Part shown: positions 1 through 7,958 of the stretch, in pieces
Layout: each line of letters opens with the position of its first letter
Position numbering within the stretch: the stretch's first letter is position 1
Assembly: GCA_029222685.1 (NCBI GenBank)
Contig: JARHVB010000014.1
Span: forward strand, 332,761-396,760
DNA from: Terripilifer ovatus
GTDB taxonomy: Bacteria > Pseudomonadota > Alphaproteobacteria > Rhizobiales > Beijerinckiaceae
Length of the DNA stretch: 64,000 bases
Direction: 5' to 3'
The notes under the pieces: model-generated
What the model was told of the DNA's origin: nothing
Databases searched by the model: none
Seen by the model: the letters and a program-made list of their open reading frames with translations, nothing else
Translations under genes and position numbers: made by a program

Positions 1-247
1 CATCGCCGCATCGAAGGACACCAGCCTCGCCGTGGTGGCGCCGGGCATTGCAGAGGCGCTGGCTGCCACCGCGTTCGGCCTCGCCGCCGCCATTCCCGCC
101 AGCATCGGCTACAACCGCATCGGCGCCGCTTTCGCCCGCTCCGGCCAATTGCTCTCCAATCTCATCGAGGAACGCGCCGTCAAAATCTGCGCCGACGGCA
201 AGATATTCACCGACAGAAAGACTCATGAGCCAGTGGAGTCCGCCTGA
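1..247 (+). CDS. exbB: ExbB/TolQ-family proton channel subunit, C-terminal fragment
   Basis: Partial gene; its start lies left of the window and the reading frame begins at base 2. The visible 81 residues carry the family's third membrane segment, with the typical stretch [10 protein letters not shown] followed by an Ala/Gly-rich helix and an NRIG turn, then a soluble tail. ExbB forms the inner-membrane pentameric channel that, with ExbD, passes protons and energises TonB. The stop codon overlaps the exbD start (TGATG at 245-249), so the genes are translationally coupled. A TolQ assignment is less likely because a tonB gene, not tolA, follows. Confidence 0.9.
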   Translation, partial: IAASKDTSLAVVAPGIAEALAATAFGLAAAIPASIGYNRIGAAFARSGQLLSNLIEERAVKICADGKIFTDRKTHEPVESA

Positions 248-693
248 TGGGAATGCAGTCGAACAACAACGGCAACGGCCTGTTCCGCCCGCAGGCCGAC
301 ATCAATGTGACGCCGCTGGTCGACGTCATGCTGGTGCTGCTGATTATTTTCATGATCACCGCGCCGCTGCTGGCGGCTGGTGTCAAGGTCAATCTGCCGC
401 AAGCGAAAGTCGCGCAGCCGCTCGACCAGAACGAGCCCATCATGGTCTCGGTCGGCAAGGACGGCAAACTGTCGCTCGGCGCCGACGAGGTTGAGATCGA
501 CAAGCTCCCCGACCTCATCAAGGCCCGCAATGGCGGCGATGCCTCGCGTGTCATCCAGTTGCGCGGCGACAAGGAAGCGCCTTATGGCGCGGTCGTCGCG
601 GTGATGGATACGCTGGTGGGCAACGGCATGGCGCGCATCGCCATTGTCACCGATGGCAAAGGTGCGGCCAATGCGCCGGCGCCGACCAAATGA
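247..693 (+). CDS. exbD: ExbD/TolR biopolymer transport protein
   Basis: 148 residues with the standard ExbD plan: a short cytoplasmic N-terminus, one membrane helix (about residues 24-44) and a periplasmic domain. The helix begins with [13 protein letters not shown], so Asp26 is the conserved proton-carrying aspartate. A GGAG ribosome site at about 236 sits inside the end of exbB. The protein works with ExbB to turn proton-motive force into movement of TonB. It overlaps tonB by 4 bases (ATGA at 690-693), giving a tight exbB-exbD-tonB operon. Such operons are usually iron-regulated, but the promoter lies outside the window. Confidence 0.95.
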   Translation: MGMQSNNNGNGLFRPQADINVTPLVDVMLVLLIIFMITAPLLAAGVKVNLPQAKVAQPLDQNEPIMVSVGKDGKLSLGADEVEIDKLPDLIKARNGGDASRVIQLRGDKEAPYGAVVAVMDTLVGNGMARIAIVTDGKGAANAPAPTK

Positions 694-1553
694 ACGGAGC
701 CGGTGCGGATGTGATGGACCCTATGGCGGCGGCCGGCGGACCCCGCTTCCAGCCGCGCTGGCTGAGGCCGTTCGTGGTCGTCTTGGTCGTCTGCGCGCAT
801 ATCGCCATTCTTGTGGCCCTGCGACCGCACTTCGAAGAGACGCCGCTGCCGTCCATCATCGTCGATCTCGTGCCGGCTTCCTCGCCGCCCGAACCACCGC
901 CTGCCCCGGCGGAACCGACGCCGCAGGAAGAGTCACAAGAGACTGAGACGGCGCCACCACCGGTGGCCGAGACCCCGCCGCCCGAGCCGGAGACGGAAAC
1001 ACAGGCTGCCGAAGCGGCGCCGCAACCGCCCCCGCCGGAGCCGCCGCAACCGGAGCCGCCCAAGGTCGTGGCGCCGGAGGCTCTGCCGCTGCCGATCGTC
1101 AAGCCGCATCCGCCCGTGACGCCGAAAAAGGTCGTCGAGCAGCAAGAAACAAAAACATTGCCGAAACCGCTACCAAAGCCAAAGCCGGTTGCGCCCAAGC
1201 CGGCTGCGGCAAAACCCGCGGCGCGACCCACGTCCGTTCCCGCTGCCGCGTCCGCCACGCGGCCGTCGGGAAACACCGGTATGTCGCTCGCAAGCTATGC
1301 GTCGCTTGTCGCAACGGCGCTGAACCGGCTGAAGGTCTATCCGCCCTACGCGCGCCAAGCAGGCATTACCGGCTCGGTGGGCGTTTCCTTCGCCATTGGT
1401 GCTGACGGGCGCGTGACAAGGTCATCGATCCGCTCGTCCGGCAACGGCCTGCTCGACGCCGCCGTGCGGCAGATGCTCTCCAACCTGCACGTGCCGCCGC
1501 CGCCCAACGGCGTGTTCACCACCAGCACTTCGATCAATTTCAGTCTGCGGTAG
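690..1553 (+). CDS. tonB: TonB family energy-transducing protein
   Basis: 287 residues. A membrane anchor at about 28-45 contains His37, matching the conserved His of TonB anchors. A long Pro/Glu then Pro/Lys-rich spacer (about 55-200) spans the periplasm, and a TonB C-terminal domain occupies about 205-287 ([14 protein letters not shown], then the DGRV turn). TonB couples the ExbBD motor to outer-membrane receptors for siderophores, haem or vitamin B12. The start overlaps the exbD stop; an ATG at 714 with an upstream GGAG is an alternative start. The TAG stop at 1551-1553 lies at the edge of the palindromic element that follows. No receptor gene is visible in the window. Confidence 0.93.
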   Translation: MNGAGADVMDPMAAAGGPRFQPRWLRPFVVVLVVCAHIAILVALRPHFEETPLPSIIVDLVPASSPPEPPPAPAEPTPQEESQETETAPPPVAETPPPEPETETQAAEAAPQPPPPEPPQPEPPKVVAPEALPLPIVKPHPPVTPKKVVEQQETKTLPKPLPKPKPVAPKPAAAKPAARPTSVPAAASATRPSGNTGMSLASYASLVATALNRLKVYPPYARQAGITGSVGVSFAIGADGRVTRSSIRSSGNGLLDAAVRQMLSNLHVPPPPNGVFTTSTSINFSLR

Positions 1554-1694
1554 GATGTATTGATATTCACGTGATACCGGCCTGCAAATGCCGGTTCGCT
1601 GCGCTTCCGGTGCTCACGTACTGAAGTACGCTGCGCTCCGGTTCTCGAAAACCGCCATTTTCGGCGCGGTCTGACGTGAATCTCAACACATCCT
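1552..1694. repeat. 143-bp palindromic element with terminal inverted repeats between convergent genes
   Basis: The outer 21 bases (1552-1572 and 1674-1694) are inverted repeats matching at 19 of 21 positions. Inside is a further hairpin around CGTACTGAAGTACG and repeated GCTGCGCTCCGGT-like words. Each outer end overlaps a stop codon: TAG of tonB on the left and TAG of the CoA-transferase on the right. It probably acts as a bidirectional terminator or is a small mobile palindrome (MITE- or REP-like). The mobility idea is inference, since no second copy is seen in this window. Confidence 0.75.
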
Positions 1695-2820
1695 AAGGTT
1701 GGGAGAATTCCTGCCGCAGCGTCGCGTCATGTTCGCCCAGCGCCGGCGTGCGTGGCGCGAACAGCGGCGCGCCGTCATGATTTGCGCCGGGCGCGATCAT
1801 CGTCACTTTGCCTGCCGGCGTCTCCACATCGATGAGCCGGTTCTGCGGATGCGCGGCAAGATCGGCCATGGTGCTGACCCGGCCGTAAGCGATTTTGGCA
1901 TCCTCCAGCCGCGCGATGACTTCCTCGCGCGGGCGCACGCCGAAGACGTCGTTGATGATCGAATCGAGTGCCGGCCGGTTGGCGACCCGGTTTGGATTGG
2001 AGTTGAACCTCGCATCGCTCGCCACATCGGCGCGCTGCAGGGTCTTCTCGCAGAACGACACCCATTCGCGTTCGTTCTGGATCGAGAACAGCACCGCCTT
2101 GCCGTCGCCGCAGGCATAGGCGCCATAGGGCGCGATCGTCGGGTGATTGAGCCCTGAGCGTTCCGGCGCATAGCCGCCGTAGGAAAACTGCAGATAGGGC
2201 ACGTTCATCCAGTCGGCGAGCGCATGAAACAGCGACACGGTGATATGGCGGCCCTCGCCGGTGCGCTCTCTGGCGAACAGCGCGGTCAGGATTGCCTGCA
2301 CCGCCGTCATGCCGGCGCTGATGTCGCAGACGGAGACGCCGACGCGGGCCTGGCCATGGGCGTTGCCGGTGATCTCGGACAGACCGCTTTCCGCCTGCAC
2401 CAGAAGATCATAGGCCTTCATGTCGCGGAACGGACCGTCTTCGCCATAGCCGGAGATCGAGCAGGTGATGAGACGTGGATCGGCCTTGCGAAGCTCGAGA
2501 GGATCGAAGCCGAGGCGCGCAACGGCGCCGGGCGCCAGATTCTGGATGAACACGTCGGCCCTGGCGATCATGCGATGCAGAACGGCCTTGTCGTCGGGCT
2601 TTGAAAGATCGAGTCGGATCGATTCCTTGCCGCGATTGAGCCAGACGAAATAGGCGCTCTCGCCCATGACGAGCTTGTCATAGCCGCGCGCGAAATCGCC
2701 TTCGGGCCGTTCGATCTTGATGACCCGGGCGCCGGCGTCAGCCAGTTTCTCCGACGCATAGGGCGCCGCCACCGCCTGTTCGATGGACACGACCAGAATG
2801 CCTTCGAGATCTTTAGTCAT
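1693..2820 (-). CDS. CaiB/BaiF family III CoA-transferase
   Basis: 375 residues, normal for family III CoA-transferases, which move CoA between carboxylic acids through an aspartyl-CoA thioester. Family signatures visible are the N-terminal GARVIKIERPEGDFARGYD, the LDLSKPDDK stretch, the DVFIQNLAPGAVARLGFD block and the ITCSISGYGEDGPF block. The likely catalytic Asp falls in YDLLVQAESG (about residue 140). It stands alone between the palindromic element and a repeat copy, so the acid it activates cannot be told. No close operon partner is present. Confidence 0.9.
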   Translation of the reverse strand: MTKDLEGILVVSIEQAVAAPYASEKLADAGARVIKIERPEGDFARGYDKLVMGESAYFVWLNRGKESIRLDLSKPDDKAVLHRMIARADVFIQNLAPGAVARLGFDPLELRKADPRLITCSISGYGEDGPFRDMKAYDLLVQAESGLSEITGNAHGQARVGVSVCDISAGMTAVQAILTALFARERTGEGRHITVSLFHALADWMNVPYLQFSYGGYAPERSGLNHPTIAPYGAYACGDGKAVLFSIQNEREWVSFCEKTLQRADVASDARFNSNPNRVANRPALDSIINDVFGVRPREEVIARLEDAKIAYGRVSTMADLAAHPQNRLIDVETPAGKVTMIAPGANHDGAPLFAPRTPALGEHDATLRQEFSQP

Positions 2821-2833
2821 GAGTCCGCCCCGG

Positions 2834-2969
2834 TGTCATCCCCGACGCCTGCGCAGCAGGCGAGCGGGATCCAGACCTAATCGTTCAATATGCCGCAGCC
2901 ACGAGCGTCCATCGATGCAGTTGCAACGCCTGGTTTCTCGCTCGCGCCTGCGGCGCGTCGGGAATGACA
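2834..2969. repeat. Dispersed palindromic repeat, copy A
   Basis: A 136-bp segment starting TGTCATCCCCGACGCCTGCG and ending GCGCGTCGGGAATGACA, so its ends form an imperfect inverted repeat. Central words (GATCCAGACC, then CAACGCCTGG) are shared with copies at 31363-31485 and 58670-58810. It fills the gap between the CoA-transferase start and the YfhO-like gene stop. It encodes no protein. Similar GTCAT-ended repeats are common in rhizobial genomes; that link is from general knowledge. Confidence 0.85.
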
Positions 2970-2991
2970 TTGGCTACTCCAGACGCAAAAG

Positions 2992-5331
2992 TCACCTCGG
3001 CGCGTGGCCGAGCATCTGCGCCAGCAGGCCGGAGAACGGCCGGAAGACGAAGCGCACCTGATGCGCGCCGGGCGGCAGTTCGACGGCGCGGAAGATGACA
3101 TTGGCGCGCAGCAGCTTGGCCTGCTTGCCGTCGACCTCGACCTGCCACCACGGATGCCAGACATCGTTCAGCACAAGGAAGCCGCCCTGCGGCGAGGTCG
3201 CGTCGATGACAACCTCGTTGTTGCCGTAGGTGACGATGCGCGCGCTGCCCGGCTCGCGCGTTTCGCTCGCGGAAGCGGGCGGATGTTCGAGCAGCACCGT
3301 CTTGCGGAAATCGACATCGGGCCATTCGCCCGATTTGATCATCGCATCGAAATCCGCCTGGCGCGCCTGCGTCGCAAACAACACGCGCGGCAGGGCGCGG
3401 GGATTTTCGTAGATATAGGCCTGCTTGGTGCGGCCGATCGGAACAAGATCACCTGGCTTGAAATTCTTGTCGAGTTCTTCGGCGGGAACGCCGGTGGCGA
3501 TGAAGTGGACGCCGAGCAGATCCGCCATGGGCGAACGGTAGGAGGCGAATAGCGGCGCAAACTGCCGCTGCTCGGGAACCGCCACTGCGTCGATCGCGCC
3601 GGTCGCATCGGCGAACCATTTCAGCCGTAGCGGATTGTAGCCGAGCCAGTGATCGAAATTTTGCGACAGGGAGGCATTGCCCCAGTGAAAATCGATGGCC
3701 GCCATTTCGACCCGGTCTCGCCTGTCGGGTGCGGCGCTCGCTGCCAGACGTTCACGCAGGATATCGAGCGTCGGATCTTTCGCGCCGGGCACGAGAACCT
3801 GAAAGTTCTGCGCCGGCAGGGCGGTCGATTCATTCGGCCCGTTGTTGATCCTCAGATCGAGCGTCATGGCGGCGGCGATGAGGGCGATGTAAAGCAGCGG
3901 CTGACGCGCCAGCGGTCTGGCGCAGGCCAGGATCACGGCGGCAAGCACAAGAAACGAGGCCGTGATGACAAGCGGCAGCATCGCTTGTTCCAAACGCCCT
4001 TTGTCGAAGGCGATCCAGAGGCAGGCGAGAAATGCCAGCACGGCGGAGCCGATCTCGAGCGTCCGCTGCCGCGCATTGGCCTGCAACGAGCCGCTTGCGA
4101 GGCGATGAACGAGATAGCCGGCGATGATCGCCAGCATCGCGCCGAGCGGAAAGGTGGCATCGGCCGGCCGGCGGAAGAGGTCAGATCCCGGCAGGGCGAA
4201 AAGGAGCTTGAAGGCGGGCGTGTAGCCGCCCAGCGCATAGAGGGTCATCCACACGGCGGCGACGGTGAACATCAATATATCGCGGGCGAAGAGACCGCCG
4301 CGGACGAGGCCCAGGCACAACAGCGCCAGCAGCGGGATCGCACCGAGATAGACGTCCGCCATGTTGCGGGCGAGCGCCAGACCGGTCTCGCCCCAGACCT
4401 CGCTGGCGGGCGGCCCCCAATAGGCGGCCATCGGACCGTCGGTGCCGAACAGGTTGGCGCTGACAAGCGTGAAGAAGGCGGCGGGATGCAGCGAACCGCC
4501 GGCAGCATCAGGATAGTCGATCACGGCACGGTTCGAGTCGGCCGCGAGCGCTATGGTGAGCGCGATGGGAACCACGATGGTGGCGACGCCGACAATGATG
4601 CCTGCACTCAAGGCCGGAACGTTGCGCCAAAGGCTTTGCCCCAGGCTTTCATCGCGCGCGCGCTGTTGCACGAGCGTCCAGACGGCAAACAGCACCAGCA
4701 GCATGACGCAGAGATAGGCGACCTGATCGCGATCGACGACCATGAAGCCTGCCGTCAAGCCGGCGAGCGCGCCATAGAGCGGCGAGCGGCGCATCAGGGC
4801 GCGCAGCAGCAGCCAGAGCGCGATGGCGAACCAGGCCATGGAGAGCACCTGGCCGACATGCTGGATGCGCCAGGCGTTCGAGGCGCCGAACGCAAAGGCG
4901 AACGCCGTGACGAGCGCGCCGGCTGGATGCCAGTCGTGATCCTTGAACATGAAGATGAGCGCCAGCCCGCCGGCAACCAGCATGGCGAACAGCACACCGT
5001 CGAAGGCGACGAAGCTGGGTACAGCGTTGAGCAATGCCAGCAGAAAATACGGCGGCGAGAAAATCAGCGATTGCGGATCGGAGATTTGCGGATGGCCGCC
5101 GAACACATTCGGCGTCCACAGCGGCAATTGGCCGTCATGCAGCGAGCGCGCCAGGAATGTCAGTTGCGGATAGAAATGCGCCTTGGCATCCCAGGGGATC
5201 GTCAGGCCGCCGAAGAGCCACGGCCATGTAAAAATGACGGCGCCGGCGGCAAACAGCGCTGCCGCCAGCCAGTAATGCGATGCGGGAAAACGCCGGTCGC
5301 GAAGCGGCGGATCAGTCCTTGATGAGGCCAT
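2992..5331 (-). CDS. YfhO-like polytopic membrane protein
   Basis: About 779 residues from the ATG at 5331, chosen because AAGG lies 6-7 bases upstream; a longer frame from 5400 would run far into ribA. The N-terminal two thirds is a chain of roughly 12 hydrophobic helices, beginning FPASHYWLAAALFAAG. The last quarter is a soluble beta-rich domain ending near the C-terminus with YGNNEVVIDATSPQGGFLVL and DVWHPWWQVEVDG, typical of YfhO-type proteins. These resemble GT-C membrane glycosyltransferases and are thought to add sugars to lipids or wall polymers; the substrate here is unknown. The luminal WDAKAHFYPQ segment after helix 1 resembles the acidic motif of GT-C enzymes. It overlaps the ribA stop by 20 bases. 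Confidence 0.82.
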   Translation of the reverse strand: MASSRTDPPLRDRRFPASHYWLAAALFAAGAVIFTWPWLFGGLTIPWDAKAHFYPQLTFLARSLHDGQLPLWTPNVFGGHPQISDPQSLIFSPPYFLLALLNAVPSFVAFDGVLFAMLVAGGLALIFMFKDHDWHPAGALVTAFAFAFGASNAWRIQHVGQVLSMAWFAIALWLLLRALMRRSPLYGALAGLTAGFMVVDRDQVAYLCVMLLVLFAVWTLVQQRARDESLGQSLWRNVPALSAGIIVGVATIVVPIALTIALAADSNRAVIDYPDAAGGSLHPAAFFTLVSANLFGTDGPMAAYWGPPASEVWGETGLALARNMADVYLGAIPLLALLCLGLVRGGLFARDILMFTVAAVWMTLYALGGYTPAFKLLFALPGSDLFRRPADATFPLGAMLAIIAGYLVHRLASGSLQANARQRTLEIGSAVLAFLACLWIAFDKGRLEQAMLPLVITASFLVLAAVILACARPLARQPLLYIALIAAAMTLDLRINNGPNESTALPAQNFQVLVPGAKDPTLDILRERLAASAAPDRRDRVEMAAIDFHWGNASLSQNFDHWLGYNPLRLKWFADATGAIDAVAVPEQRQFAPLFASYRSPMADLLGVHFIATGVPAEELDKNFKPGDLVPIGRTKQAYIYENPRALPRVLFATQARQADFDAMIKSGEWPDVDFRKTVLLEHPPASASETREPGSARIVTYGNNEVVIDATSPQGGFLVLNDVWHPWWQVEVDGKQAKLLRANVIFRAVELPPGAHQVRFVFRPFSGLLAQMLGHAPR

Positions 5332-6427
5332 AGGCCTTGAGCTGATCCGCATCGATGAAATGTCCGGCGCGATCACGCTTGGAGGTGAGATAGCGGACAT
5401 TATGGTCGTTCATGCGGCCCATGATGCGCTCGTCGGCGGCGACATCGAGGCCCGCATGCTCAAGCGCGGCGATCTTGACCGGATTGTTGGTCATGATGCG
5501 GACGGCATGAACACCGAGCAGCTTCAGCATTTCGGCGGCAAAATCGAACCGCCGCTGGTCATGCCCGAAGCCGAGCGCTTCGTCGGCGTCGTAGGTGTCG
5601 AAACCGTGCGCCTGCAGATCGTAGGCGCGCATCTTGTTGGAGAAGCCGTTGCCGCGGCCTTCCTGGTCGAGATAGAGCAGGATGCCGCCGTCGGTCTTCG
5701 CCATCAGGCGCGCGGTCTCGCGCAACTGGTCGCCGCAATCGCACTTCAGGCTGCCGAACAGGTCGCCCGTGAGGCAGGCCGAATGGAGCCGGACCGTGAC
5801 CGGCTTCGACAGATCGGGCTTGCCGATGATGATCGCCACCTGATCGCGCAACCCCTCGCCACCGCGGAAGACGACGAATTCCGCATCAGTCGCACCTTCG
5901 AGCGGAACCGGCGCGCGGCTGACAATGGTCATGGCGGTAGCCCGGGCGCCGCGATAATCCGCGATCGCGTTCACATCAACGTGAAGCAGAGCAGCGCCGG
6001 CAACCGACTTCGCCGAGACCGGAACGACGACGACCGCCGGTTCGATCAGCGCGAGACGCACCAGTTCCATGGCTGCCTTGTCGAGCTTGGAAAGGGCGGC
6101 GGCCGGCGCATCGAACCGCGCACCGATCTCTCCGGACAATGCCGCAATGCGCGTCAGGTCGATACTCGGCAGGGCGATAATGCCCGGCTCGGTGCGATCA
6201 AAGCCCAATTTTTTCAACCGCGGGCCCGTCAGCGCCAGCCGTGCGCGGCCCCGCGCAAGGGCTTCGAGCGTCTGAGCCGTATTGCTGTCGAGCGCTTCCA
6301 CCCCCACCGCTATGGCCAGAGACCGGCCGGCGCGCAGCAGCACCGGGCGGCCCGACCGCATTTCGCCGATCGCACGCTCCACCGATATCGCGGAGAATTC
6401 TTTGTCGGGGTAGAGAAGACTCTTCAT
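5312..6427 (-). CDS. ribA: GTP cyclohydrolase II with degenerate N-terminal RibB-like domain
   Basis: 371 residues from the ATG at 6427; an upstream TTG at 6481 is possible. Residues about 200-371 are a complete GTP cyclohydrolase II: the zinc cysteines are Cys218, Cys229 and Cys231 in RLHSACLTGDLFGSLKCDCG, followed by YLDQEGRGNGFSNKMRAYDLQ-type residues 252-272. It opens the GTP imidazole ring to start riboflavin synthesis. Residues about 12-180 align by eye with 3,4-dihydroxy-2-butanone-4-phosphate synthase (RibB), but the acidic catalytic loop after the GRPV strand has become LLRAGRSLAIAVG. That half is probably inactive. It is divergent from the RibD-reductase gene at 6580. No FMN riboswitch is seen in the spacer. 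Confidence 0.9.
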   Translation of the reverse strand: MKSLLYPDKEFSAISVERAIGEMRSGRPVLLRAGRSLAIAVGVEALDSNTAQTLEALARGRARLALTGPRLKKLGFDRTEPGIIALPSIDLTRIAALSGEIGARFDAPAAALSKLDKAAMELVRLALIEPAVVVVPVSAKSVAGAALLHVDVNAIADYRGARATAMTIVSRAPVPLEGATDAEFVVFRGGEGLRDQVAIIIGKPDLSKPVTVRLHSACLTGDLFGSLKCDCGDQLRETARLMAKTDGGILLYLDQEGRGNGFSNKMRAYDLQAHGFDTYDADEALGFGHDQRRFDFAAEMLKLLGVHAVRIMTNNPVKIAALEHAGLDVAADERIMGRMNDHNVRYLTSKRDRAGHFIDADQLKAYGLIKD

Positions 6428-6579
6428 GCCGGACACGCGAACCTCATAAACTAGCTGAATTTTCAACGCGCCAGGGCACAACTAGTTGCTACTTAAGACA
6501 ATTCAATAGCCTAAAGCGGGATAATTCTCCAGATCGTCAATGAACCCTGTATGAATAGTCGCAACTGAGGGGATTGCCT

Positions 6580-7317
6580 GTGCGGCCAGACGACATCCAG
6601 ATGACCGAAGCAGACAAGGCCTACGCGAAGATATTTCAGCCTTTTGCCAAGGCCGAGCATAGCACAACCTTGGTGATTGCCCAGCTTGGCCAGTCGCTCG
6701 ATGGCCGCATCGCAACGTCGAGCGGAGAATCGAAATATATCAATGGTAAGGCGGCGCTTGCCCATCTGCACCGCCTGCGCGCCCATGTCGACGCGGTGCT
6801 GGTTGGCGCCGGCACGCTGGTGGCCGACGATCCGCAGCTCACGGTTCGCTTGTGCGAGGGCCGCAACCCGGCGCGTGTCGTCGTGGACCCGACAGGCCGC
6901 GGCATTCCGCCCGGCAAATGGCTGGCCAATGACGGCGCCGTCCGGCTGGCTTTCAGCGCCGGCGGGCAGGCACCGGCCGAATGCGACGAACTGATCAGGA
7001 TCGAAGCCGGAGAGACCCAAGCGTTCGAGCCGTGCCAAATCCTCCAGGCGCTCGCTGCGCGGGGGTTCCACCGCGTTCTGGTGGAAGGCGGGTCGCGCGT
7101 GGTCTCGTCTTTTCTCGATGCCGATGCACTCGACCGGTTGCATGTTCTCGTCGCACCCATGATCATAGGCTCGGGCAGAATGGGGCTGGAGCTTGCACCG
7201 ATCCTGCACTTGTCGGATGCGCGGCGACCGGCCGTGACAACCTTCGTCTTCGACGATGGCGACGTTCTGTTCGATTGTGATTTGCGATCCGGCAGCCAAA
7301 CAGGAGGGCGGGCATAG
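6580..7317 (+). CDS. RibD C-terminal (reductase) domain protein
   Basis: About 245 residues. The GTG at 6580 is chosen because GAGGGG lies 7 bases upstream; the TTG at 6574 is too close. The protein is a dihydrofolate-reductase-like fold of the RibD_C family: QLGQSLDGRIATSSGESKYI near the N-terminus, GAGTLVADDPQLTVR for NADPH binding, and VLVEGGSRVVSSFL near residue 170. RibD_C reduces the ribosyl group of the pyrimidine intermediate in riboflavin synthesis. The zinc deaminase half of normal RibD is absent. It faces the GTP cyclohydrolase II gene across about 150 bases and is followed closely by cytochrome b561. Confidence 0.85.
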   Translation: MRPDDIQMTEADKAYAKIFQPFAKAEHSTTLVIAQLGQSLDGRIATSSGESKYINGKAALAHLHRLRAHVDAVLVGAGTLVADDPQLTVRLCEGRNPARVVVDPTGRGIPPGKWLANDGAVRLAFSAGGQAPAECDELIRIEAGETQAFEPCQILQALAARGFHRVLVEGGSRVVSSFLDADALDRLHVLVAPMIIGSGRMGLELAPILHLSDARRPAVTTFVFDDGDVLFDCDLRSGSQTGGRA

Positions 7318-7318
7318 C

Positions 7319-7882
7319 ATGAGCCAGAATGGTCAGACTGCGGCCCCCGCACATTACGCGCCCACCGCCAAATGGCTGCACTGGATCATTGCCGGCTGCG
7401 TCCTGTTCGTAATACCCGCAGGCATCGTCATGCTGCGCCTGCCGGACGGCGATGCGCAAAATCGCCTGTTCGATCTGCATCGGTCGTTCGGCGTGCTGAT
7501 CTTCGTACTCGCCGTATGGCGCGTCTATGTGCGCCGCACGCATGGCGCGCCCGCCTCGCACCCAGGCCTGACGCGCCTCGAACGCATTGCATCTACCGCG
7601 GCGCACCATACGCTTTACGTGCTGATCATCGTCATGCCGCTTCTCGGCTGGGCGATGACCTCGGCCTACCGCGTCGACGTTTCGGTGTTCGGCCTGTTCA
7701 CCCTGCCCCACCTCGTGCCGCAGAACGACAAGCTCTACGAAGTCCTCTCGACGATCCACAAGCTGGGCGGCATTCTCATGGCACTCATCGTTTGCGCCCA
7801 CATCGCCGGCGCGCTGAAACATACGATCATCGACCGTAGCGACCTGCTCTGGCGCATGCTGCCGAACAATTGGTCAAAATAA
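7319..7882 (+). CDS. Cytochrome b561 family protein
   Basis: 187 residues from the ATG at 7319 with AGGAGGG upstream; it starts one base after the previous stop, so the two genes are probably cotranscribed. Four membrane helices are visible. Candidate haem-b histidines are His21 (KWLHW in helix 1), His residues in DLHRSFG and AAHHTLYVL, and the HIAGALKH segment in the last helix. Bacterial b561 proteins carry electrons between quinol and a partner, often superoxide or a periplasmic redox enzyme. The partner cannot be named. A second family member lies at 54548-55093. Confidence 0.9.
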   Translation: MSQNGQTAAPAHYAPTAKWLHWIIAGCVLFVIPAGIVMLRLPDGDAQNRLFDLHRSFGVLIFVLAVWRVYVRRTHGAPASHPGLTRLERIASTAAHHTLYVLIIVMPLLGWAMTSAYRVDVSVFGLFTLPHLVPQNDKLYEVLSTIHKLGGILMALIVCAHIAGALKHTIIDRSDLLWRMLPNNWSK

Positions 7883-7958
7883 TCGGGGCTGCGGTCTTTC
7901 GTCTTGAACCGAAGCTGCGTAAATCTGGTCCTCTATACAAACGGGAGCGCGCAGGGAC

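Noticed and set aside
3649..5322. 557-codon plus-strand open frame
   Set aside because: Antisense to the YfhO-like membrane protein gene; no domain or hydrophobic pattern.
6428..6579. FMN riboswitch before ribA
   Set aside because: The gap shows no conserved RFN-element words or multi-stem arrangement.
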